Source: Burkholderia anthina (GTDB lineage: Bacteria; Pseudomonadota; Gammaproteobacteria; Burkholderiales; Burkholderiaceae). Taken from it: a stretch of DNA of 64,000 nucleotides. The stretch spans positions 1,550,001 to 1,614,000 of the forward strand of contig NZ_LNJP01000003.1 in the NCBI RefSeq assembly GCF_001547525.1, in the 5' to 3' direction. Shown here piece by piece: positions 8,019 through 16,855 of the stretch. The notes beneath the pieces were generated by a model. The model did not search any database. It was not told the origin of the DNA and was given only the letters and a program-made list of their open reading frames with translations. The translations under genes and the position numbers were made by a program. How positions within the stretch are numbered: the stretch's first letter is position 1; every line of letters begins with the position of its first letter.

Positions 8019-9440
8019 TCACGCACCGGGCGTTGGCACCGCGTCGAGCACGCGCGCGAGAAACGCCTCGTGATTCCACGCGGCTTCCGGCCGCGACAGG
8101 CCGAGCCGCACGACCACCAGCTCGCGGCTCGGCACCACGCTCACGAACTGGCCTTCATGGCCGACCGCGTGAAACGCGTCGGCCGGCATCGCGCGCGCAT
8201 GCGGATCGCGATCGTTGAACGGCTCCGGCACCTTGACCCACAGCTGCGCGCCGAATTCTTGCCGCGGTGACTGTGGCGTTGCTCGCGTCAGATAGCGCAC
8301 CCAGCCTTCGGGCAGCAGCCGCTGCCCGTTCCACACGCCATCCTGCAGCAGAAGCTGCCCGAAGCGCGCCCAGTCGCGGGCACTCGCATACATGTACGAC
8401 GCGCTGACGAGCGTGCCGGACGCATCGGGCTCGAACACCGCGCTGCGCATCCCGAGCGGCGCGAACAGCGCGCGGCGCGGAAACGCGAGGTAGTCGGCGT
8501 CGTTGCCGCCCAGCGCTTCGCGCATCACGCGCGCGACGATCGCGCTCGTGCCGCTCGAGTACGACCACTGCGCGCCGGGCGTCGCGGCAAGCGGCTTCGC
8601 CGACGCGAACCGCGCGGTATCGGGCTGCGTGAACAGCATCACCGCGACGTCGGAGAGCGGATCGTCGTAGTCCTCGTTGAATCGCAGGCCGCTCGTCATC
8701 CGCAGCAGCTCGTCGAGCGTGATGGCCGCACGCGGATCGCCGCTGCCGCGCCATTCTGGCAGCAGTGCCGACGCGTCGGGCGACAGCCTGTGCCGCGCGA
8801 CCAGCGTGCCGACCAGCGCGGCCGTGACGGTCTTCGTCATCGACCAGCCCGGCAGCGGCGTGGCGGCCGTGAAGCCGGGCGCGTAGCGTTCGGCGATCAC
8901 CTGGCCGCGCCACATCACGACGACCGCGCGCGTGCGCCGCGGCCGCGCCGGATCGGGTTCGTCGAACGCGCGGTCGAGCGCGGTCTGGAGCTTGTGCGTG
9001 TCGATGCCGGCGGGCGGCGTGGCCGGTGCGGGCGGGTCGGGTTGCGCGGGCGGCGGATCGGGAAGGGCCGGCAGCGCGGCGGGCAAGGTGGCCGCCGCCG
9101 CACCGGCCGTGGCCCCGAGCGCGAGCGTGCAGCCGAGCCCGGGCCGGAAGTCGGCTTCGCGTTCGGCGAAGCCGGCGAAGGTCGCCACGGCGCGACGATG
9201 GTCGGGATCGAGCGACGGGCGCACCAGTTTCAGCAGCGGATGGACGCCGGCCATGATGTCGACGTCGATCACGGATGCGGCCGGACGGCCCGATACGAAC
9301 ACGCCGGAACACAGCGCCTTGGCCGCATAGCCGGTCGCGATCGGCGCGAGCCGGGACAGCATGTAGCCCGTATAGCCGATCGCGGCCACGAACACGAGCG
9401 CGACACCGCGCAGTATCGGCTTCTTGAGGGGGATCGTCAT
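8019..9440 (-). CDS. Serine hydrolase, class C beta-lactamase fold
   Basis: A 473-residue protein of the beta-lactamase/transpeptidase-like family (PF00144). The nucleophile motif SMTK is at 200-203, the second motif YSSG at 294-297 (replacing YxN), and HEG near the C-terminus stands where KTG lies in beta-lactamases. An N-terminal membrane or signal segment (about 10-30) and a proline-rich linker (about 117-143) precede the catalytic domain, indicating export to the periplasm. Most such proteins are esterases or peptidases rather than antibiotic-degrading enzymes. The open frame continues upstream, but ATG 9440 puts the hydrophobic segment at the N-terminus. Confidence 0.87.
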   Translation of the reverse strand: MTIPLKKPILRGVALVFVAAIGYTGYMLSRLAPIATGYAAKALCSGVFVSGRPAASVIDVDIMAGVHPLLKLVRPSLDPDHRRAVATFAGFAEREADFRPGLGCTLALGATAGAAAATLPAALPALPDPPPAQPDPPAPATPPAGIDTHKLQTALDRAFDEPDPARPRRTRAVVVMWRGQVIAERYAPGFTAATPLPGWSMTKTVTAALVGTLVARHRLSPDASALLPEWRGSGDPRAAITLDELLRMTSGLRFNEDYDDPLSDVAVMLFTQPDTARFASAKPLAATPGAQWSYSSGTSAIVARVMREALGGNDADYLAFPRRALFAPLGMRSAVFEPDASGTLVSASYMYASARDWARFGQLLLQDGVWNGQRLLPEGWVRYLTRATPQSPRQEFGAQLWVKVPEPFNDRDPHARAMPADAFHAVGHEGQFVSVVPSRELVVVRLGLSRPEAAWNHEAFLARVLDAVPTPGA

Positions 9441-9670
9441 GCGCGAGCGTCCTCGGTGGCGTGCCGGCCGGCATCGATGCGGCAGTGTCGCAGGTTCGGG
9501 CGATGCGGTGCAATCGCTGCCGTGTGACGCATGATGACCGCCGCGTGTCCGACGGCTCGGCCGGCGTCGCGCATCGGGCGAGTTGATATCGGGTCGGCCG
9601 TCGGCCGATAATCGTCCGGCATTGCGCTTTGCTCTGCCCGTCCCACTGTCCAACCGAGATCGGAAACGCC

Positions 9671-10090
9671 ATGTCCTACGACAACAACAACCCGTTCGCC
9701 AAAATCCTGCGCGGCGAACTGCCGTGCGTGAAGGTCGCCGAAGACGACGCGACGCTCGCGATCATGGACCTGATGCCGCAGGCCGACGGTCACGTGCTCG
9801 TGATCCCGAAGGAGCCGGCCGCGCAGATCTTCGAGTTGTCCGGCGACGCGGCCGCGGCCGGCATCCGCATGACGCAGCGCGTCGCGGCGGCGGTGCGCGC
9901 GGCGCTCGAGCCGGACGGCGTGTTCATCGGCCAGTTCAACGGCGCGGCAGCCGGCCAGACGGTCCCGCACGTGCACTTCCACGTGATTCCGCGCTGGGAA
10001 GGCGTCGAACTGCGGATGCATGCGCGCGAGATCGCCGACGCGGCGACGCTCGAAGCGCTCGCGCAGCGCATTCGCGCGCGCTTCGTGTAA
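9671..10090 (+). CDS. HIT (histidine triad) family protein
   Basis: A 139-residue HIT protein. The signature reads PHVHFHVIP, giving the triad H100-x-H102-x-H104 that binds and cleaves nucleotide phosphates; the F-A-K-I-L-R-G-E opening is typical of bacterial Hint-like members. Such enzymes hydrolyse AMP-linked substrates such as phosphoramidates and acyl-adenylates. Divergent from the serine hydrolase with a 230-bp gap. Confidence 0.95.
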   Translation: MSYDNNNPFAKILRGELPCVKVAEDDATLAIMDLMPQADGHVLVIPKEPAAQIFELSGDAAAAGIRMTQRVAAAVRAALEPDGVFIGQFNGAAAGQTVPHVHFHVIPRWEGVELRMHAREIADAATLEALAQRIRARFV

Positions 10091-10343
10091 CAGCCCGGCC
10101 ACCGTCGGCGCGGCGCCCGCCCACCGGCCGGCCGCCGCGCCTCCCGAGCCTGTTTCGGCGGTCACACCACGTAACACGTGTAACCGCCCGGGAAACTCGC
10201 GCGGCCAGGCCCGGCGCTAGACTGCGCGCATTGTTTCATCGAGCGACAGGAAGGGCGAATCGCCTCTTCGTGCCGGCCGCCGCGTTGTGCTGCGGTGGGG
10301 CCTTCGCGAGGTGTCGTTCGTCTTTCGCGCCGGGAATCGAGCC

Positions 10344-10508
10344 ATGTCCAGACTTCTCATCACGCTTGCCCTGATCGGCGGCCTGTCCGGCTGCTACGTC
10401 GCGCCGCCGTACGGCTACGCGCCCGCGCCGGCCTATTACGGTTATGCGCCCGCGTACTACGCGCCGCCCGTCACCGTCGGCATCGGCGGCCACTTCCACA
10501 TCCGCTGA
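10344..10508 (+). CDS. Small Tyr/Pro/Ala-rich lipoprotein
   Basis: A 54-residue protein. Its N-terminus is a short lipoprotein signal ending in the lipobox LSGC, so the mature part begins at Cys17 and is about 38 residues, almost entirely Tyr, Pro, Ala and Gly (repeats of the kind YGYAPA, AYYAP). Small secreted proteins of this composition are common in Burkholderia and have no known role. Confidence 0.7.
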   Translation: MSRLLITLALIGGLSGCYVAPPYGYAPAPAYYGYAPAYYAPPVTVGIGGHFHIR

Positions 10509-10664
10509 TCCGTTGCAGCGCGCCGGCCCGAGCTATACCGGCTCGGCCGGCTGCGGTCGGCCGGCCGATGCACGCGAGTTCGCGCGCCGCATGACGGTGC
10601 CGCCCGGCGCGCGGGGCGCGCAGTTCCTATACTTCACAGGAAAGCGCATCCCCGCGAGGCCGTC

Positions 10665-11324
10665 ATGACAGTCACCCCGAAGGTCGTCGTCCTGTCGGGC
10701 GTATCTACGCTCGTCTATCTCGGGCTCGCCGTGCTCGGCAGCGGCGGGTTCGCTGCGTTCTTCTCGCACCCGCAGCTGATCGTCATCGTCGTCGCGACGT
10801 TCGCGATGGCCGTCGCCGCGCTGTTCAGCGAAGGCAACCTGAGCAGCGGCGAGCGCGAGAATCGCGACAACCGTTGGGTGCTCGCGGCCTTCGCGGTAAG
10901 CGGCTTCCTGCTCGCGTACCTGCCGGCGCTGACCGACCGGCTCGACGTCTGGACCTTCGGCGGCGAGACGGTGCGCTGGATCGGCGTCGCGCTGTACCTC
11001 GTGGGCGGCGGGCTGCGCATGTGGCCCGTGTTCGTGCTCGGCAAGCGCTTCAGCGGGCTCGTCGCGATCCAGCCGGGCCATACGCTCGTGACCGGCGGCA
11101 TCTACAGCCGCATCCGCAATCCGAGCTATCTCGGCCTCGTCGTCAATTCGCTCGGCTGGGCGCTGGCGTTTCGTTCGGGTGTCGGCGTGCTGCTGGTCGT
11201 GCTGACGCTCGTGCCGCTCGTCGCGCGAATCCGCTCGGAAGAGACGTTGCTGCGTTCGCAATTCGGCGCGGAATACGACGCGTATTGCGCGCGGACGTGG
11301 CGATTGCTGCCCGGCGTGTACTGA
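10665..11324 (+). CDS. Isoprenylcysteine carboxyl methyltransferase-like (ICMT/PEMT family) membrane protein
   Basis: A 219-residue integral membrane protein with about five helices. The C-terminal half has the family pattern: PGHTLVTGGIYSRIRNPSYLG (about 141-161), followed by a paired glutamate stretch (RSEETLLRSQFG) and YDAYCARTWRLLP. This is the SAM-binding core of the ICMT/PEMT family. In bacteria the substrate is generally unknown. It stands alone. Confidence 0.85.
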   Translation: MTVTPKVVVLSGVSTLVYLGLAVLGSGGFAAFFSHPQLIVIVVATFAMAVAALFSEGNLSSGERENRDNRWVLAAFAVSGFLLAYLPALTDRLDVWTFGGETVRWIGVALYLVGGGLRMWPVFVLGKRFSGLVAIQPGHTLVTGGIYSRIRNPSYLGLVVNSLGWALAFRSGVGVLLVVLTLVPLVARIRSEETLLRSQFGAEYDAYCARTWRLLPGVY

Positions 11325-11700
11325 CCCCGCCATCTTCCTCCTGACCGTCGTTCGGATGCCCGTTTTCGGCATGTGCCGATGTGTTGCCACGTGTGTCTCG
11401 AACGGACGAGCGCGTGCCTGACCGACGTGTCGCAACGCGGGGCCGGACCCTTGCCGGAATCAATACCGGCAAGGGTTTCAGCCGGATGGGCGGGCGCGTT
11501 CAACGTCCGTTATTCGACAACAACTTGTTACCAGAATGTCCACGGCAAGGATGCGGGACCGGTGCTATTCTTCGCCGCAAGCTCATTGAAATGAATTGGT
11601 CCACGGTTCGGCACAATGCCTGGCCCGATGTCGATCGATTCAGGTCGTCGTACCGAGCGGACCTCGATAACCAGAATTGCGAACAAGGAAGAATACGGGA
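11325..11700. other. Intergenic region with one strong hairpin
   Basis: This 376-bp stretch holds no convincing gene. The notable element is the perfect hairpin at 11448-11475. The last 100 bp are less GC-rich and probably carry the promoter of the glycine-zipper gene. Confidence 0.5.
11448..11475 (+). terminator. Perfect 10-bp stem-loop, possible terminator
   Basis: CCCTTGCCGG and CCGGCAAGGG enclose an 8-nt loop; only three Ts follow. It lies 124 bp after the ICMT-like gene. It is terminator-like but weak by its tail, so a regulatory or processing hairpin is an alternative. Confidence 0.5.
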
Positions 11701-12141
11701 ATGTGGAAGAAAATCGCCCCCACTCTCGTCGTCGCCGTGCTGACCGGCGCGACTGCACTGCCGGCCGTGGCCGGTGACTTGAACAATGCGCTCGGCGGCG
11801 CGCTCGGCGGGGTTGCCGGCGCAGCGGTCGGCGGCGCGGTTGGCGGCAGCACGGGCTCCGTCATCGGCGGCGCGATCGGCGGCGGCGCGGGCGGCGCGGT
11901 GACGTCGAACCGTCGCGAGCGCACCGGCGCGATCATCGGCGGTGCACTCGGCGGCGGCGCGGGTACCGCGGCAGGCAACGCGATGGGCGGTCGCACGGGC
12001 GGCCTGCTGGGCGCGGCGGTCGGCGGCGGCGCCGGCGCGGCGCTCGGCGGCAACCTGTCGCGCAGCTCGTACGATCGCGATCACGGCGACCGCGGCTACC
12101 GTCATCACCGCAAGCATCGTCACCACCGCGACTGGGACTGA
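11701..12141 (+). CDS. Glycine-zipper protein with signal peptide
   Basis: A 146-residue exported protein. A signal peptide (about 1-24, ending PAVAG) is followed by about 100 residues of tandem small-residue glycine-zipper repeats (GGALGG, GGAVGG and the like), then a C-terminal tail rich in His, Arg and Asp. Glycine zippers insert in or associate with membranes, and relatives are outer-membrane or envelope-stress proteins. The ATG at 11701 has 'aaggaaga' upstream; a TTG 24 bp earlier is unlikely. Confidence 0.8.
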   Translation: MWKKIAPTLVVAVLTGATALPAVAGDLNNALGGALGGVAGAAVGGAVGGSTGSVIGGAIGGGAGGAVTSNRRERTGAIIGGALGGGAGTAAGNAMGGRTGGLLGAAVGGGAGAALGGNLSRSSYDRDHGDRGYRHHRKHRHHRDWD

Positions 12142-12990
12142 TCGCCGCTGGCGCGGCACGGTGCGCGAGCCGCGCACCGGCGCGCCGCCGGCGTCGGCAC
12201 CCGACGCGGGCCTCGGCCCGGCACGCCGCCGGGCCGCTTCGCCGGCCAGACCGGCGATCCTCCTCCGGCTTCATCAGCCGCTGCCATGTGCCCGGTCGAC
12301 GGGCCGGCAATGCTCCTTCCGCTGTTTTTCTCCGTTTCTCGACGACACCCGTTGCCGCATCCGAATGTGCTCGGACAGGGTCGGCCGGATGACATCTGCT
12401 TTTCCTTCGACCCGTCGGCTCGTTCCAGCCTGACGTGACGGTCTCCGTGCGGCCCTCGCGCCGCGATCCGCTGCCGCACACGTAATGACCTCCTTCGCCG
12501 CGCCACGGGTAACGGGATGCATCGAGACCAGCGCGTGTCTCCCCGCGTTGCCGCACCGGCGCATCGCGCGAACATCGCATCCGTCAGGATTTCCCTGATG
12601 GTCGGCACACCGCGCAACGCGTCCCCGCCGTGCATTGGGGCGCCGGCGGGTAGTGGGAAATCGAATGGATGGCATCGCAACATTTAATTGGTCGATCGGG
12701 ATCGACTTCGCTATCGTCGGCGATGCTCGCGTACGGAGTCGAACCGTGCGGCCGTCCGCACCTCGCCTGATCGCGAGCGCCGCGGCGCGGCCGCCGGCCC
12801 GACCACCCGGGCCGCCGCGTCGCTGAACCGGACGACCCGCCGCGAAGCCTGGCCGACCGATCGAAGGCGCATGCGCTTTCAAGCCACCCCGGCAACGATG
12901 TCCCGCCGCCGCACGCGCACTCCACGCGCATGCGAACCGCCCGATGCCGTTTGCGCCTGGGGCCGGACCAACCCATTGCCTGGATGCACT
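12142..12990. other. Long gene-free stretch before allE
   Basis: This 849-bp stretch has many overlapping open frames on both strands, but all have the Arg/Pro/Ala-rich composition of GC-rich non-coding frames and none shows a domain. A short AT-richer patch near 12655-12710 may hold a promoter. Nothing else is seen. Confidence 0.45.
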
Positions 12991-13827
12991 ATGTCTAAGA
13001 CAACGTATTACGCGCCGCATGGCGGCCACCCGCCGCAGACGGATCTGCTGACCGATCGCGCGATGTTCACCGAGGCGTACGCGGTGATCCCGAAGGGAGT
13101 GATGCGCGACATCGTCACGAGCTGGCTGCCGTTCTGGACCCACACGCGCCTGTGGGTGATCGCGCGCCCGCTGTCGGGTTTCGCGGAAACCTTCTCGCAG
13201 TACATCGTCGAAGTGAATCCGGGCGGCGGCAGTGACAAGCCCGAGCAGGACAAGCACGCCGAAGCCGTGCTGTTCGTCGTCGAAGGCGAAGCCGAGCTGA
13301 CGCTGCAAGGCAAGCAACACACGCTGAAGCCGGGCGGCTATGCGTTCATTCCGCCGGGTGCGGACTGGACGCTGCACAACGTCAGCGATGCCGCGGTGCG
13401 TTTCCACTGGATCCGCAAGCACTACCAGGCCGTCGACGGCATTCCGCTGCCGGAAGCGTTCGTGACGAACGAGCAGGACGTCGAGCCGATTCCGATGCCG
13501 GGCACCAACGGCGCATGGGTGACGACGCGCTTCGTCGACATGAGCGACATGCGTCACGACATGCACGTGAACATCGTGACGTTCGAGCCGGGCGGCGTGA
13601 TCCCGTTCGCCGAAACGCACGTGATGGAGCATGGCCTGTACGTGCTGGAAGGCAAGGCCGTCTATCGGCTGAACCAGGACTGGGTCGAGGTTGAAGCCGG
13701 TGACTTCATGTGGCTGCGTGCGTTCTGCCCGCAGGCGTGCTATTCGGGCGGGCCTGGGCGGTTCCGTTATCTGCTGTACAAGGACGTGAACCGTCACATG
13801 AATCTGACGCTGAACCCGGCGCGCTGA
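12991..13827 (+). CDS. allE: (S)-ureidoglycine aminohydrolase, bicupin
   Basis: A 278-residue bicupin protein. Two cupin domains (about 60-140 and 185-270) and the sequences VLFVVEGEAELTL, RKHYQAVDG and ETHVMEHGLYVLEGKAVYRL match ureidoglycine aminohydrolase (AllE/YlbA/UAH). This Mn-dependent enzyme releases ammonia from (S)-ureidoglycine in purine (allantoin) degradation. No other allantoin gene is adjacent. The open frame runs 101 codons upstream, but ATG 12991 gives the usual length and N-terminus. A strong terminator follows at 13854. Confidence 0.92.
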   Translation: MSKTTYYAPHGGHPPQTDLLTDRAMFTEAYAVIPKGVMRDIVTSWLPFWTHTRLWVIARPLSGFAETFSQYIVEVNPGGGSDKPEQDKHAEAVLFVVEGEAELTLQGKQHTLKPGGYAFIPPGADWTLHNVSDAAVRFHWIRKHYQAVDGIPLPEAFVTNEQDVEPIPMPGTNGAWVTTRFVDMSDMRHDMHVNIVTFEPGGVIPFAETHVMEHGLYVLEGKAVYRLNQDWVEVEAGDFMWLRAFCPQACYSGGPGRFRYLLYKDVNRHMNLTLNPAR

Positions 13828-13853
13828 AGCGCCGCGCACGTCGGACATGAAAG

Positions 13854-13882
13854 CCCGCCGGTGTTTTGCCGGCGGGTTTTTT
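13854..13882 (+). terminator. Intrinsic terminator after allE
   Basis: Perfect stem CCCGCCGG/CCGGCGGG around loop TGTTTTG, followed by eight Ts, 26 bp after the allE stop. Confidence 0.93.
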
Positions 13883-13907
13883 TTCGGGGGCTTCGTGGGT
13901 TAGAAAG

Positions 13908-14321
13908 TCAGCGGACAAGCTGTCCGACAACGCGAGCCCACATCGCCCGAAGGCGTCGCGCGCGGTCTTCGAAGAGATATGAGGCCGCAAGCGCCAGGAG
14001 ACCTGAAATCGCACCCGTCACGATGTGCTCGAGATAGGGAATACGGTAGTGACTCGTGTGCGAGTAGGCGTCGCCCAACGTCGTCAGGACGCCGACGACC
14101 AGCGCGTTGCCGTATCGATGCGCGTAGAGTTTCGCCACAGGCGTGAAAGTCAGAAGTAAAGCCAGGAGCCCTGTCAGCAGACCCGTATGAAAGGCGATAG
14201 TCCAGTGGGCAAGGCTCATGACGTTTCCCCAGCTCCCTGGCATGCAGGTCATGCACGCACTGGTCGGCTGCCAGAAACGCTGGACGAAGAGTCTGACGCG
14301 GTGCTTCCACTTGGTTGACAT
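13908..14321 (-). CDS. Hypothetical small membrane protein
   Basis: A 137-residue protein without a recognised family. It starts MSTKWKHR, has a basic N-terminus, then three likely membrane segments (about 38-58, 70-85 and 100-115) and a basic C-terminal tail. The open frame extends upstream to 14555, but the upstream part has the Arg-rich look of non-coding sequence, so the ATG at 14321 is preferred. It lies behind the LD-carboxypeptidase gene on the same strand with a 249-bp gap. Confidence 0.55.
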   Translation of the reverse strand: MSTKWKHRVRLFVQRFWQPTSACMTCMPGSWGNVMSLAHWTIAFHTGLLTGLLALLLTFTPVAKLYAHRYGNALVVGVLTTLGDAYSHTSHYRIPYLEHIVTGAISGLLALAASYLFEDRARRLRAMWARVVGQLVR

Positions 14322-14570
14322 GATGCGTTTCCGTCGATGTCGTCGCCACGGCCGGCGTCGCCGCACGTAGGTGGGGCGGGCTGTGCGCATGACGTCGATG
14401 GCGATCACCCCATCCTCCATTGGCCTTCCCCCGCAAGTCGAAAGAACCTCTATTAGCACTGCCTCGCTGAATTGTCGCCGATTCCGGCATCGGTGCCAGT
14501 GACCGCTCCGGGCCGAATCCCGTCCGCCGCCCGACAATCGACGATCGGACAGCATGTGCGAAGGGCACAG

Positions 14571-15434
14571 CTATCGCAGCAATATGCTCCCGCGGATCTC
14601 GGCAGGCCGTCCAACCACCCACGACAGATTGCGCTGACCATGACCCACGGGAAGGCCCCCGTAGATTGGGGCGCCGAGCGGCGCCAGCGCGTCCAGCAGA
14701 ACGTCCGTGAGTAAGTAGTCGGCCCCGGCTGGCAACGGGCAGCGGATGAAGTCGCCGAGCACAATCGCGCGTGCGCCATCGAGGATACCGGCGTGACGCA
14801 TCGTCATGATGCTGCGGTCAATGCGGTATGCAAGTTCAGTAACGTCCTCCAGAACGACAATCGAGTCGCGAAATCTCGGCTGCCAACGGCTGCCGGCCAT
14901 GCTCGCGAGTACCGTGAGATTGCCGCCGACAAGCGGCCCTTCGATCGAATCAGCCGACCCATGCAGACGTTCGAGTGGCAGTGGCGTCGGCGGGACCCCG
15001 GTGAGCGCACCCAGAACGCTGAGGCGCGACTCCTCGTCAACTTTCGTCGCGAGGCCGTTGAGCGTCGGCCCGTGAATTACGTCGATGCCGGGAATCTGCC
15101 GCAGCGCGCAGAAAAGCGCGGTCGCGTCGGAGAAGCCGATCACGGTTTTCTTTCGGGGCACGGTAGTGGGCAGCGCGGGCAGCACATGCGTAGAGCCATA
15201 GCCGCCGCGTGCGATCCAGACGATATCGACTGCCGGGTCTGACAACGCCGCAAGCAGATCGTCGATACGATCCTGATGAGATCCCGCGAGATACCGGAAC
15301 CGGTCAGCTACGTGCGCGCCCACAGAGACGGAAAATCCCCAACTTTCCAGCAGCGACACGGCCAGCGCCAGGTTATCCCTGTCAGGAATGCCCGCCGGCG
15401 CCACGACGGCCACCCGCTTACCTTGCTCTATCAC
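14571..15434 (-). CDS. LD-carboxypeptidase, peptidase family S66 (LdcA/MccF)
   Basis: A 287-residue protein of the S66 serine peptidases. The nucleophile lies in GFSDATAL (Ser102), and the Glu/His partners fit LEDVTELAYRIDR (E196) and LPVGHG (H265). The N-terminal VAVVAPAG and the RGGYGSTHVLP loop are family hallmarks. Members remove the terminal D-Ala from muramyl tetrapeptides (LdcA) or cleave microcin-C-like compounds (MccF); which applies cannot be read from sequence. A 12-bp inverted repeat sits about 100 bp upstream (15532-15577). Confidence 0.92.
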   Translation of the reverse strand: MIEQGKRVAVVAPAGIPDRDNLALAVSLLESWGFSVSVGAHVADRFRYLAGSHQDRIDDLLAALSDPAVDIVWIARGGYGSTHVLPALPTTVPRKKTVIGFSDATALFCALRQIPGIDVIHGPTLNGLATKVDEESRLSVLGALTGVPPTPLPLERLHGSADSIEGPLVGGNLTVLASMAGSRWQPRFRDSIVVLEDVTELAYRIDRSIMTMRHAGILDGARAIVLGDFIRCPLPAGADYLLTDVLLDALAPLGAPIYGGLPVGHGQRNLSWVVGRPAEIRGSILLR

Positions 15435-15816
15435 GTCGGTTGCTCCATTGTTTCACCGGTCGCCGGCGCCAAGCATTTGAGCGGAACGTTGCCGCGCGCC
15501 AACCAGAGCCCGCCTCCGCATTGAAAGCAGAAATCGTTGCGTCTTGCCTACCTCTTGCCGCTTCTGACGCAACGATTGTCGCGAACGGCGAGCCGCGAGC
15601 CGCCGTATGCACGAGACATCATGCGACCCGCAAGCTTACGACATGCGCCCCCGTGAAGTGGCAATGCAACCCGATTCACGCCTTTATCAGCCTGACGCCG
15701 ATTGTCGACGATTCAGGCGCTGAGGTCGAGTAGCCGTTCCTGGCCGAATACCGGTGGTCTTCGCAGCTTTCCTGCGGAAATCCGCGATGAGCTGGTTTCA
15801 TCGCCGATGCGTATCG
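15435..15816. other. Intergenic region with a long inverted repeat
   Basis: This 382-bp stretch has no supported gene. It is less GC-rich than its neighbours and contains the inverted repeat 15532-15577 upstream of the LD-carboxypeptidase gene. Confidence 0.5.
15532..15577. promoter_or_regulatory. Perfect 12-bp inverted repeat upstream of the LD-carboxypeptidase gene
   Basis: AATCGTTGCGTC at 15532-15543 and its exact reverse complement at 15566-15577 are separated by 22 bp. It lies 98 bp upstream of the minus-strand gene at 15434. It could be a pair of operator half-sites, a leader hairpin or a mobile-element trace. Confidence 0.5.
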
Positions 15817-16611
15817 CTACAGCCCGAGCGCACCCGCCGCAAGCATCGCAACCTGCAGCCGCGTGTCGGCCGGCTGGCCGTCTTCCATCAACCACACGGC
15901 CGACAGCCCGGCCCACGCGAGAATCCATTGCAGCAGCCGACGCGAGTCAAGCTGCGCGGCATCCGCCACGACCACGACACGCCGCTCGAAACGCACCGGA
16001 TCGACCGCGATGTCATGCGCAGGATTACAGAACAGGTTCGCGTAATCGAACGTGCGCTCGCCGCGCAGCCCTTTCGGGTCGATCGCGCGCCAGCCGCGAT
16101 CGCCGAAATGAAGAATGTTGTCGTGGTGAATGTCGCCGTGCAGCACGACTTCGTCGACGGAAGGCTCGGCGAGCAACTGGCGAGCGACCGCCGCCGAGCC
16201 GCGCAGTGCGTCGTTATCGACATCGTTCGACAGCAGCGCGTAAAACCAGTCATGCAGCGGCACCACCCGCGGCACCTGCGGCGCACGATGCGCGTGCAGC
16301 CGCGCGACGACGTCGCACGCGATGCGCATCGTGTCGTCGTCGTGGCCCGCGGCCGACAATGCGGCGAGCGTCGGCGTCGGCTGCGCGCGCTCGAGCAGGA
16401 TCGCGTCGCCGTCGTGCTGCCACACCTGCGCGGCGCCTTGCCCGTTCCACCAGGCCATCAGCGCATTGCCGCGCCGCTCTTCGTCGCACGTCGCGACTTT
16501 CAGCATCGCGGGCCGCGCGTGGCAGACGACCGGCAGCAGGCCGCCGCTCGCGGTCAGGATCGGGCCGCCGTCGGGAACGAGGCCCCACAGGTCGAGGTAT
16601 CGATCGAACAT
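15817..16611 (-). CDS. Aminoglycoside/hydroxyurea phosphotransferase-like kinase
   Basis: A 264-residue protein of the APH(6)/hydroxyurea-kinase family (protein-kinase-like fold). The catalytic loop reads VLHGDIHHDNIL (about 157-168), followed by the metal-binding AIDPKGLRGERTFDYANLFCNP, the standard arrangement for streptomycin 6-kinases. Relatives phosphorylate streptomycin or hydroxyurea, but many chromosomal members have unknown natural substrates, so resistance is not implied. ATG 16611 gives the usual length. Divergent from the PBP gene. Confidence 0.85.
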   Translation of the reverse strand: MFDRYLDLWGLVPDGGPILTASGGLLPVVCHARPAMLKVATCDEERRGNALMAWWNGQGAAQVWQHDGDAILLERAQPTPTLAALSAAGHDDDTMRIACDVVARLHAHRAPQVPRVVPLHDWFYALLSNDVDNDALRGSAAVARQLLAEPSVDEVVLHGDIHHDNILHFGDRGWRAIDPKGLRGERTFDYANLFCNPAHDIAVDPVRFERRVVVVADAAQLDSRRLLQWILAWAGLSAVWLMEDGQPADTRLQVAMLAAGALGL

Positions 16612-16732
16612 CCGACGATGGTACAAGCGAACCGGCTCGCGCGCCCGGCACACTCGGGCGCAACGACATGCCGCAAACCCGCATGCACGGTGCGAGCGGC
16701 CTCCAAAGCGCTTTCCTAAATAAAATTTAGCC

Positions 16733-16747
16733 AGCCAAACTTTGGCT
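16733..16747. promoter_or_regulatory. Short perfect palindrome in the APH/PBP divergent promoter region
   Basis: AGCCAAA-C-TTTGGCT, a perfect 7-bp inverted repeat with one central base, lies in an AT-rich patch between two divergent genes. An overlapping 8-bp repeat (TTTAGCCA at 16726-16733, TGGCTAAA at 16743-16750) surrounds it. Likely an operator or short hairpin. Confidence 0.45.
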
Positions 16748-16855
16748 AAAGAATGTTCCGGTTTCGCGCCATCCCTTCGACAATGCGCGCCTTCCGTGAC
16801 CGATCGGCGCGCTGCTCGCGCGCCGGCCGTCGCGGCATTGAAGAAGGAGCCCGAC

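Noticed and set aside
12142-12990. Several long open frames on both strands before allE
   Set aside because: All are Arg/Pro/Ala-rich, overlap each other and show no domain; typical of GC-rich non-coding frames.
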